This document shows, one piece after another, positions 1 through 10,555 of a stretch of 64,000 bases of DNA (its first letter is position 1; each line of letters starts with the position of its first letter). The notes under the pieces were generated by a model, which was not told the DNA's origin, did not search any database, and saw only the letters and a program-made list of their open reading frames with translations. Made by a program: the position numbers and the translations under genes. This DNA comes from Helianthus annuus (Eukaryota; Streptophyta; Magnoliopsida; Asterales; Asteraceae), in contig NC_035444.2 of NCBI RefSeq assembly GCF_002127325.2, positions 79,853,392 through 79,917,391 of the forward strand, written 5' to 3'.

Positions 1-3000
1 TGCAGAGGCTTCCGCCTATTATCAGCATAGCTTTTTTGTTTGCTCCTAGCATTGATCAGGTTATCACGGATCTGAAGAATCTTATCTGTTGTCTCTTGAA
101 CAATCTCAGGGCCAGTGAACTGCTTTTCCCCAACCTCATGCCAGCTGAGGGGAGATCGGCATTTTCACCCATATAAAGCTTCAAAGGGAGCCATCTGGAT
201 ACTGGAATGGTAGCTATTGTTGTACAAGAATTCTATCAATGGTAAATGTACATCTCAGTTACCACCAAAGTCGATGACACAAGAACGGAGCATATCCTCT
301 AGGGTTTGAATAGTACGCTCGGTCTGACCATCCGTCTGAGGATGAAAGGCCGTGCCAAGATTCAAGTGCGTACCCATAGCGGATTGAAATGTTTGCCAAA
401 GACGTGAAGTAAAACGACCATCACGGTCCGAGATTATGTCAAGGGGTACACCATGACGGCTTATAATCTCATCGGTATAGACTCGAGCAAGTTTCTCCAC
501 TCTGTAATCCTCACGAATAGGAAGAAAGTGAGCGGATTTGGTCAAACGATCTATTATCACCCAGATACTATCGTGACCTTTAGAGGTACGGGGCAGCTTA
601 GTAATAAAGTACATAGCGATACTATCCCATTTCCAAAATGGGATCTTAGGTTGTTCCAAGAGTCCAGAGGGACGCTGGTGTTCAGCCTTTACCTTCGAAC
701 ACGTAAGGCACTTAGACACATAAACAACAATGTCCCTCTTCATGCCAGGCCACCAATAAGTCGTACGCAGATCCTGGTACATCTTATCGGCACCTGGATG
801 GATAGAATAGCGGGATTTGTGAGCCTCAGTCATAATGAGCTCACGAAGATTATCACGATCCGGCACCCAGATGCGATTTAGATAGTACTGAAGACCATCA
901 GATTTGGTTTCGAGTTGATTAACGTTAGCGCCAAGAACTTCCTCAAATAGACTTCCTTCATTAGTGGACGAATACTGAGCTTCGCGAATACAAGCATGCA
1001 GATCACTAGAGATACGAATAGCCTTGAAATGGGTATTATGACTAAGGGCGTCGGCTACTACGTTCGCCTTACCAGGATGGTAGCGAATTTTGCAGTCGTA
1101 GTCATTAAGCAATTCCACCCAACGTCTCTGTCGCATGTTCAGTTCTTTTTGGTCAAAAATATATTGAAGACTCCTGTGGTCCGTGAAAACCACGCACTTT
1201 GTATCATACAGGTAGTGTCGCCAAATCTTTAACGCAAAAATCACCACACCAAGCTCCAGATCATGAGTAGTGTAGTTTTTCTCATGTACCTTGAGCTGAC
1301 GAGAGGCATAAGCAATAACCTTGTCCCGTTGCATGAGCACACAGCCCAATCCATGGTTCGAGGCATCACAATATACCACAAAATCATCGTTGCCATCAGG
1401 TAGAGTTAACATCGGAGCATTACACAAAAGATTCTTAAGGGTTTGAAAGGAGTTATCTTGCTCGGGACCCCAAACAAAAGGTTTCTCCTTTTGGGTTAGC
1501 GTAGTAAGAGGAACAACAATTTTTGAAAAATCTGCGATGAACCGGCGGTAATAACCCGCCAATCCTAGGAAAGAACGAATCTCAGACACGGATTTAGGCG
1601 TACACCAATTCTTCACTGCCTTGATTTTCGAAGGATCAACATGAATACCCTGTCTACTAACAATATGACCAAGAAATTGCACTTCGTCAATCCAAAACTC
1701 ACACTTAGAAAACTTAGCATACAAACGTTCACCACGTAAAAGTTCAAGCGTTAGACGTAGGTGGCGAGCATGATCAGCTTTAGACTTGGAATAAATGAGA
1801 ATATCATCGATAAATACTATAACAAAACGATCCAAGTAAGGTTTATAAACACGGTTCATAAGGTCCATGAACACTGCAGGTGCGTTAGTCAAGCCAAAAG
1901 GCATGACTACGAACTCGTAGTGCCCATATCGAGTACGGAATGCAGTCTTAGGAATATCATCTTCGAGGACACGTAGTTGATGATATCCAGAACGTAGGTC
2001 AATCTTCGAGAAACAGGACGCGCCTTGTAGTTGATCAAATAGGTCATCAATGCGAGGAAGCGGATAACGATTCTTCACGGTAAGCTTATTCAGTTCACGA
2101 TACTCGATACACATACGGAATGAGCCATCCTTCTTCTTGACGAATAAAACAGGAGCACCCCACGGGGAGGTACTTGGATGAATAAAACCCTTATTGAGTA
2201 ACTCCTGCAGCTGGCTGGATAATTCTTGCATCTCGGAAGGTGCAAGACGGTAAGGAGCCCTGGCGACAGGAGTCGCACCAGGTACGAGATCAATACGAAA
2301 ATCAACAGATCTGGGAGGAGGAAGACCGGATAGATCCTCAGGAAAGTCACACACAACTGGAACATTGTTTATGTCCTTCCCCTTGCCCTTTTATTCCACC
2401 ACATGGGCCAAGAAGGCAGGGCTCCGTTTACGTAAACTTCTGCTCGCTTGTGTGCATGATATCAGCCTTAGTCCCTTCGAATGTCGGTCTCCATAGACAT
2501 GTAAAAGATCACCAGACGGATGAGGGAGACGGACAAGCTTCTCGTGACACATAATTTCGGCATGGTTCTTACGCAACCAATCCATACCGATGATAACATC
2601 AAAACTGCCCAAACGCATGGGTATGAGATCAATAGAGAAAACGTGATCATTAAGAATCAGGGAACAATCACGCACAATAGAATTGACAAGAATTGATTTA
2701 CCATTGGCGACCTCAACAGAGAACGACTTAGGTAACTTAGAGTGTGTACAGTTTATCAAAGACTCAAATTCCACGGACACAAAGCTTTTATCGGCACCAG
2801 TATCAAATAGAATCGAAGCATAAAGATTATTAACAAGGAACATACCATTGACAATGTCATTGTCATTACGAGCCTGATTTGCATTTAGATTGAACGCTCG
2901 TCCACGAGCGGCTGGCTGCTGGTCCTGGTTTAGCTGAGGACACTGGTTACGGAGGTGGGTAGTATCTCCACACATATAACATGCACGAACAGCGTTGACT

Positions 3001-4031
3001 GGCCTTGGGTTCTGCAGAGGTGCTGGAAGAGCTGCTTGAGCTGGTAGAGCAGGAGCTTGTTGAGATTGAGGAGCAGTATTAGCTTGACGACAGTAGGGAG
3101 CCGTGTGACCATAACGGTTACAGTTGGTGCACAGCCGGCATGCAGAGGTAGCAGGATGATGGTAGTTGCAAGTAGTACACTTTGGATGAGGACCAGTGTA
3201 CTGTTTCTTAGCTTCAGGAGCAGCAGGGTTAGCAGCAGTAGTAGCAGGAGCGGGTTGAGCAGCAGGGTTTGCAGCAGGAGTAATAACATTACATCCGGAA
3301 CCCTGGGATTTCCTTTTCTTGTTCTTGCTGCCGCCTGGTTGCTGTGTAACTTGATTCGCGGACTTGGAGGGAGCAGGAGTAGCGAACTGTTTATCACGCA
3401 CACGGTTGTTGTTCAAACTTGCTGCCAAACGATAGACTTCTTCAATAGTTTCCAGTTGAGCTGCTTCAATAGAATCACACATAGCAGGAGGTAGTCCATT
3501 GATGTACTTGGTTATCATTCGCTTAGGAGTCGAAACTAAGTGAGGAACGATGAGACTCAACTGCTTAAAACGGGTAGTATAAGCCAGGTTATCGTCGCCA
3601 ACCTGCTTCAGATGCCAAAAATCTTCTTCAAGCTTCAGCTGTTCATGAGGAGGGCAAAACTCGAGCATCATTAGTTCTCGCACCTCAGCCCATGGAAGAG
3701 CATAGGCTTCTTTATTTGAGCGGATGTTTCTTTCATTCGACCACCACTCCAATGCTCTGCCTTGAAACATTCCAGTCGCACTCCTGGTTTTCAAATGATA
3801 TGGGCACTCGCTGTTAATGAAAGTAACTTCCATGCTGTCGAACCACTCAAGCATAACAGTCACCCCATCACTGCCCGTGAAAGGCTTAGGGTTGCAAGAG
3901 ATGAAATGTTTGTAGCTGAACCTTGTAGGCTTCTGCTTCTCAGCCTTTGAGTCCGCAGAGGATGGCGGAGTGTTTGAACCTTGAAGCTCAGTGACGATTC
4001 ATGGCATGACTCGAGTGATCTGATCGGCCAT
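1..4031 (-). pseudogene. Ty3/gypsy element A gag-pol, decayed, runs off the left edge
   Basis: Minus-strand retrotransposon polyprotein in one frame. From the start near 4031: Gag (motif FQGRALEWW), two CCHC-type zinc-knuckle stretches near 3190-2950, aspartic protease LFDTGADKSFVS, reverse transcriptase ([17 protein letters not shown] and FIDDILIYS intact), RNase H (YCDAS, FTDHRS, ADALS) and integrase ([15 protein letters not shown] zinc site). Four in-frame stops break it: TGA at 3999-4001 in Gag, TAA at 2391-2393 between protease and RT, TGA at 255-257 and TGA at 165-167 in integrase. The integrase motif reads [10 protein letters not shown] where active relatives have MDFITKLP, so the first catalytic Asp is replaced by Tyr. 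Reading stays open between the stops, so the copy is damaged mainly by point changes. The family (Tekay/Del-like chromovirus) is inferred; the C-terminal end lies outside the window. Confidence 0.93.
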
Positions 4032-5656
4032 GAAAGACATCATCTTCTTCTGAGACTTCTCTCTGGATCTCCTAAGAGCATCAGATGTTCTAAGAGCAGA
4101 CATCTACAGATCCAACAAACGGGATCGTATAAGTCTAGGTTCACTAGATCTCACAATATAGATTACACACACGATAAATTTAAGAATCTAGATTGAACCA
4201 TCACAAAATTCACGACCTTTACATGGCGCGTTGCACGAAGCTCGGTCAACATGCCAAAAACACTTATATATAGGAAGTACCAGTGGTGTATCCACCACGC
4301 TTCGGGCACATCGCCTTACCCCGTACTCGGTGTCATGTTACGTGTCACAATTACCACACATAACAATCTACTCATCATTATCATCATCATATATCATAGA
4401 TTGCCAGATAGTTTCGCATAGATTGCTCAAATAGATTGCATAGATTAGCTTGTCAGTTCACCATAGATTAACTCAAAATATTAACATGGATTAACTCAGC
4501 AGGTTAACACAAAAGATCAACATAGAACATGCTAGTGCACACATTAGTTTTCACGTAGATTTCCCTATGTTGTACGAATAGCTTTAGATTTCACGTAGAT
4601 TACATATACTTTCATAGATTTCACAAGTAGAATTTTCATAGATTACATAGTCTGCTTATAGGTTGCATAGGCTTTCCATAGATTGCACAGACATTCCGCA
4701 CTGGTCTGCAAACACTAATCTCGTATGGCACTTGGTACGAAAGTTGGTAACATGCCGGAAGCACTTATATATAGGAAGTACCAGCGGCGTATCCACCATG
4801 CTTCGGACATGCCACTTCTGTCCCGTACTTCCATGTCATCTTAGTGTTTCACACCACAACAACATATCATACGCCAATAGTCAATCTTGCTTACCACATA
4901 GGTCGCACATAGTATAAGGCTCCATAAATTTAGTTCGATCCGAGATTAGAATTAATGTTTTAGATCGCGAACAACGTGCAAATTTTGTAAAAGTATTTCA
5001 AAATAAATGAAGAATCGAGTTTAAACCACATAAATACAACCACATTCAAGAAATCGAGATGACATAAAAGCAAGATAGGCTTATAAAACATAGGATTGTT
5101 CCGGGTAGAGGAACGGTGACTAACCAAAGTGATTCAAACCCCTTTCGAATTGAGGTAGCGTGTCTTGACTTACTTGGACTAATACGTCATCGATGTTAGG
5201 CCTACGATATTCGTCCTTTTAGTCATTTCACGTACTCGATTGATCGGAAGTCACGAGACTTTGGCGAGACATAAAATCATTAAGGAATGGGACTAGTTGT
5301 CAAGATCTGAGTTCCACCTCTAACTTGACAACATCGTACCCTATATGTTGTGGGCCCTTATCCGCAGACAAGGCCTACTAGAATAATATGGAGATTGCCC
5401 ATCAAGGTTTGGATGTCACTCCTATCCTGTGGGCAAATCTCGTGCAAAATATATAAACACTGTGTAACAGTGTTTTCATAGTATAAAGTGTACATTATAG
5501 CAACCTTAGGAAAGGCATGTAAGTTTAATAGGAATGTGTGCTGCTAGGAAGCAGATACGGTAGAGTACACAAGTCTTAAACAACAGATAAGAATCAAGTT
5601 CCTAGAACTATAGACTAGAGCAAGTATTCCTACTTAGCCTAATTCCCTATAGTTAT
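4032..5656 (-). other. Untranslated leader of element A
   Basis: This ~1.6-kb stretch between the primer binding site and the Gag start has no sustained open frame. It holds two related blocks (4248-4315 and 4749-4814), both reading AACATGCC...CACTTATATATAGGAAGTACC and continuing with GTATCCACCA. Between them are many short CATAGATT-like words. It is seen as leader because it lies between a clear PBS and a clear Gag. Confidence 0.7.
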
Positions 5657-5669
5657 GGCTCTGATACCA
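5657..5669 (-). other. Primer binding site of element A (initiator Met-tRNA type)
   Basis: On the minus strand this reads TGGTATCAGAGCC, the usual plant retrotransposon site complementary to the initiator methionine tRNA 3' end. It sits one base inside the LTR end, fixing the orientation of the element. Confidence 0.9.
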
Positions 5670-5670
5670 A

Positions 5671-8040
5671 TCTCACACCCCAACCGATGGCGGAAACATC
5701 GGGGTGCGAGCACTAAGCGTTCAGATTGCTCATGAGAATTTCCATAACACTATTATTTCAATAGAGATTAATTGATTTCTTGCAATTGTCTAACCATGTT
5801 ATCACAAGCATCATAGTAAATACCAAATCATAAATTGTTCGAATTGTTCAAAGGACTAAATTAACTAGGTGACATTTCTAAGCATCTCCTAGCTTGATTC
5901 CATGCATTCCCAAAGAATCCTATCAGCCTGCAACATGTATTAAAATATCAATACAAAAGTATTGGCGAGTACACAAGTTTGATAGTAGAATAATAGATTA
6001 AAACAACTCATATCCATAATGTAAACGACAAAATAGTTCCAGCCGTGCTAGTGTCGCAGTCCACGCAATGATAGCCCAAGTATCCCGATGCTTTAGTGTT
6101 TACCCAAGACTCAAGGTAAACTAGAATGCTCCTAACAATACCCCCCGAGAATAATGGGAGAGGTGCATCTCCTATAATGCTACTATTGTTAAGGCGGGAC
6201 TACACACTCTGGATTAAACGTCACGTAGTACAAAGAATCAAGAATCAAGAATCACAAGTTTCACATAGGATAGAGTATGAGTTTCAAAGATTCAAGTTTA
6301 AGTTTCATAGAACACATGTTACACCCCAAAAGATTAAAGTAAAAGGGGATCAAGTATACTCACAGTGATTGCTTAAGAGTCGCAACTGTTATTGGATCAA
6401 AAGGAGCTCTTTTTGAGTTAGCCTGATTAGATTATATAATAGGGTGAGAGTTGGGCAGAATATGAGATTGCTTAAGGAATCAACATGGTCACTAAATCGG
6501 ATGGTTGTCCGATCGGACGGCTGTCCGATCGGATTGCCAGTCGACCGGTTGATCCGTACTTGTAACAAGGCTGGTGACTGCCCGATCGGATGGCCATCCG
6601 GTCGGGTTGCCACTCGAGTGAAGTTTAAAGGGATTAAGGTGCTTGTCCAATCGGACAATAATCCGATCGGATTACCACTTGGCCCGAGTGTAGATATTTT
6701 GGAGGTTCCAATCGGACGGCTGCTCGATCAGATGGCTGTCCGATAGAGTTGCCGTTCGATCGGGCGATCCTTTGTTTTTGCTTATTTTTCGTACAATTTC
6801 TAGGTTTGAAAATTGATGGTGATGTCATGGTACAAACTGAGGCAACAATAACTTATCACTTTACGGGCATTCTGATCGGTCGGGAATCACCCCAGTCCGA
6901 CCCGTTTGTATGTTAGTGACGCGTTTATGCCGGAACCAATCCCGTGATCGGCTTAATCAGTTAACCATCCGTTCTTAAACCAACTCTAGACCACCGATCT
7001 AGTCTACAGTCCGTTCAGTCCCTTTTTATTACCGAAGTAAATCAGAAATTTGGAGAAGAAACTCAAGTTTTAGTATAAAAACTCTTAGATTTAGCTTAGA
7101 TTTGAGGAAATAAGCGTGGAATCCCTTAGATCTTAGCTAGATCTCACCAAGAATGACGTCATATGACATTTTGTACCAAACACCATAATGACATCATCAT
7201 CAAGATCTCAGATCTGAGAGATTTCACGGTGAAAAATGTGATTTCAAGTGAGAATCACGTAGAGAATGATGTGTAGAGTAAGGAAGTACAAGGATCTAGC
7301 TTGAAACGTACCGAAATTAATGAGAGAATGAAGAAAAAGACGTGTGCGCGTGCCTTGGTCGAGCAAAGCTGTCACATCTCTGAAAAGGTGATATGACAGG
7401 CCTATTTATAGGTGAAGGAGAAGAGAAGGGAAAGTGTGGTTTGGTTCGGATGGCAGTCCGATCGGACGGCTGTCCGATCGGGTGGTCATCCGATAGGGTG
7501 ACAATCCGATCGGATGGCAGTCCGATCGGATGGCCATTCTGGCTAACCCAACTTTTCTGTATTCCAGTTCTTGATTGTTTTGCGAGTTAGATTAAGCGTT
7601 GCATTGCGTATAGTTTATATAAGGTATCTAGATTACATTACCAACCAAAAGTTTTCCAAGTTTCATAGATTCCGCCAGTGACAAGGCTCCAGTCTCTCGT
7701 TCAATCAAGTTTCACGAGTCTAAGGAGTCAAGCATCAATTAAAGTCTCAAGGGTCAAGAATCATCGCTTCTCAAGCATCAAGAATCAAGATTCGAAGTAT
7801 CAAGTATCAAGAATCATATGAATCAAGAATCAAGTATCTAGTTTAATCATCAAGAATCAAGTGTCTAGATTAAGCATCAATAGTCAAGCATCATAGTGTC
7901 AAGCATCAAGTATCAACAAGATTCATACCGAAGTAAAAACATCAATTCCATAAAACTACAGGGACCAAAATTGACAACTAATAGAAGTTCAGGGACTGTT
8001 CTTGCCAAGTGTCTAACATTTAGGGACGCTGGGCGTTACA
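5671..8040 (-). repeat. LTR of element A (5' LTR of the minus-strand element)
   Basis: The minus strand begins TGTAACGCCC at 8040 and ends GGTTGGGGTGTGAGA at 5671, next to the PBS; the last CA has become GA. The same TGTAACGCC start recurs at 56584 and the same end motif at 58464, which supports both borders. The first ~1.68 kb (8040 down to 6361) is related to 56584-58463 in the opposite orientation. The LTR contains a TATA box at 7401-7410 and two clusters of CCGATCGG palindromes (6490-6765, 7446-7533). The right border relies on the shared start only, because the partner LTR lies outside the window. Confidence 0.75.
7401..7410 (-). promoter_or_regulatory. TATA box of the element A LTR promoter
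   Basis: The minus strand reads TATAAATAGG. The related LTR copy has the same box at 57187-57196. Placement inside an LTR upstream of the leader fits the core promoter that starts the genomic RNA. Confidence 0.65.
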
Positions 8041-8060
8041 CTATGTGTTATACATTATAT

Positions 8061-8932
8061 CAGGGGCGTACCCACCCTAAGCCAAGGGTGGGCGGGCACA
8101 CCCTATGAAAAAATATTTTTAGTGTTATTTTTCGCCAGAAATCCCGACCGCACCCCTTGGAATTTTTCACCTGCACCCCTTAAAAATTTTCAACCGCCCC
8201 ACTTAGAAAAAAAAATTATTAACCACTTATTCACTTAATTATTTAATCCAATCAAAACCCAATCTCCAATCAATTTTTATTAACACAAGCCTAAACTTAA
8301 CCTAAAGAAATTTGAACTAAATAAAATAACCCAAACCCATCCACCCATTCCATTTCCAAATCCCGCCTCCAAAAAAACTCCCACCAACTTGACGCCATTG
8401 CTCACGACCTGGTGGCTTTTTTTACCGGAAAAACCAAAATTTCGGTTGGACCGACCCATATTACGTCAGAATTCCAATATAGAACTAGTATGGTTTATTT
8501 ATTTATTTTATCTTTTGTGATGATTAGGAGAAAATATAGATGTGTAACGGTTTAATCTTTTTTTTTTTTTTGATTTTTTTGTTGTTATGGACTTGTAGTT
8601 AAATGATTTTGTTGTTTTATTTATTGCTTTGTTTGTTTAAATGATTAGTTACAAGTAATCAACATTTAATACTAGGGCTTGAATGTTTAAAAATATAATT
8701 GAAAGTTATGGGCTATGGTTGAACATGATTGTTTATTTTGTTTAAGTGTTTAGTGTTGTTTTATGAACTTATGAAGCAAATTATATGTGTTAGGAACAAT
8801 GAGTAAGAATGTAATGAACTTATGACGTGTTTAATATCTTTAGATGATATTTTTGATATATTTCAAAAAAAAAAAAAAAAAAAAAAACATGTAGGGCATA
8901 ATTTTATATACATTTGTAATTTGTAATACTCG
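8061..8932 (+). mobile_element. hAT-like non-autonomous element, 3' truncated
   Basis: It starts CAGGGGCGTACCCACCC right after TATACATTATAT and matches the complete element at 40866-41918 in inverted orientation, up to about 8932 (shared words include TTTGTAATTTGTAAT). The far terminus is missing, so no second TSD is visible. A long poly-A run at 8865-8886 is shared with the other copy. There is no coding sequence. Confidence 0.75.
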
Positions 8933-9101
8933 TCCCAAATATAAATTTCTATCTGCATTTAGTTATGTATCCTCTTATACTAATAAAACTCTCACAATTA
9001 TTATTATTACAGAGTAATATATGTTATTTTATTCATGCAAGTAATTATTATTACAGAGTAATATAATACACGACTTGAGAATATAATATGTGTAATATAT
9101 G
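8933..9101. other. Short AT-rich stretch with no gene
   Basis: Nothing coding is seen. It contains a local repeat of TTATTATTACAGAGTAATAT (two copies around 8998-9064). Its last 15 bases (9087-9101) form the left TSD of the SINE that follows. Confidence 0.5.
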
Positions 9102-9519
9102 GCCAAATGAAGCTAGCTTATTTGGTAGAGACTCTTGTCTTTTAGTGAAAGGTCTTAAGTTCAATCTTAAACAAGGGTGATTTATTTATAAGGGTAAATT
9201 ACTTTTTGAGTCCCTGTGTTTTAGTGGTTTTAACTAGTTGAGTCCAAAAGCAAAAAGTTTAACGACCTGAGTCCCTATAAGCAATTTCTTTAACCATTTG
9301 AGTCCAAATTTCTAACTCTGTTAGCATTTTTTGTTAAATTTTGTTAAATGACCAAATTACCCCTATAACTAAAAAACTAATTTATTTTTAGTTTTCCCTT
9401 TCTCTCTCTCTCATTTACCTTTCTCAACCAGATCTTTCTCTCTCATATTTCATTCTCTCTCTCTAAAACATAAGCCACCTCCATCCCACCACCACACCTC
9501 CACCATCAACACCACCTCC

Positions 9520-9762
9520 GAGAGACTAAATCTTGTTACAGATTGTTGTACAGAAGAATCTGAGAGACTAAATCTTCAAAGTTGTTTTGGTGATTTGGCT
9601 CCTGAAGCTTTGAATAACATCAAACGGTTGGAATCGGAGCTATCTATCGCCCAGAAGGTGAGGCACCGTGTGCACTTTTCTTATAAATACGATGTCACTA
9701 ACCCTGAAGACTTCTGTGGCTGCTTATCTGACATAACAATCTGTTCAAAACAATCAAATTAG
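9520..9762 (+). pseudogene. Open gene-like fragment captured inside the MULE
   Basis: An 81-codon open frame with no initiating Met ends in TAG at 9760-9762. Its middle reads as a plausible protein (APEALNNIKRLESELSIAQK, then HFSYKYDVTNPEDF) and is less AT-rich than its surroundings. I do not recognise the family. An AAG|GTGAGG junction near 9655 could be an old exon end. The position inside TIRs fits a Pack-MULE, but parent and function are unknown. Confidence 0.35.
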
Positions 9763-10157
9763 GGTTTCAAAAATCGAGTTAAACCCACTGTTGCAAACAT
9801 AGTTAACATCCGTTTCAAAAATTGAGTTATACCCACTGTTGCAAACATAGTTAACATCCAAACGGTAGTAATAAAAGTGTAAAAAGTAAAACACACATTA
9901 AAATTTTATACAGAAAAAAGAGAACAGAGGTAATTGGTCACCTGTGTATCCTGGGGTTTAGGTTCCCATGGATGTTTATGAGTCTTTTTCCTTGTTTTTT
10001 CCTAAAGAAATGGTTTGGTTCATGTGTAAGTCGAAAAAGAAACCTTAAGAAGAAGTAACTGAAGGTTAACACAGAATGATTGTTTGGTGTGGGATCTTTG
10101 TTGTTAAGGAGGTTGATTATAGGATGATTTGGTGGTAGTGGTGGTACCGGTGTTGGG

Positions 10158-10533
10158 TGTTACGGCCCAAAACGCCACCGGTCCAAGTCAAGTAGCCGCA
10201 GGCCCAATCACTAGGCCCAAAAGAGATGCCAAGAAACCCGCAAGGCTCCTGGACTAATTCTATAATTTATTTACTGCATGTTTTTAATTGTTTTGCAAGT
10301 TTTGAATTTTTCTTTTAAGTCACATGTGCATTTAGAAGTAGTGGTAGATCATGGCATGAAATAAGGGAGGTGACATGGTGAACATGCTTTCATGGCATGG
10401 TGGACATGTATTCCCATGCATGTTTAAATACTTGCTCCTGTTTTGCATTTCGAGATATACAGAAAATTGTCCCAAGTGATCTCTTCTCCTCCTTTACTGT
10501 TCTTGGAGTGTAGCCTACTCACAGGCCTTATCA
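10158..10533 (+). repeat. 5' LTR of the Reina-type element
   Basis: It runs from TGTTACGG to CCTTATCA. A TATA-like TTTAAATA lies near 10420. The first 100 bases equal the end of the gag-pol coding region in the 3' LTR. The next element base is followed by TTGGTGCTTTCATTCC, the place of the primer binding site; I cannot assign its tRNA with certainty. Confidence 0.93.
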
Positions 10534-10555
10534 TTGGTGCTTTCATTCCCTTACC

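Noticed and set aside
9102..9191. Possible tRNA genes (also near 17500 and 18060)
   Set aside because: Box A and B words are present, but A-tails, TSDs and imperfect stems identify tRNA-derived SINEs.
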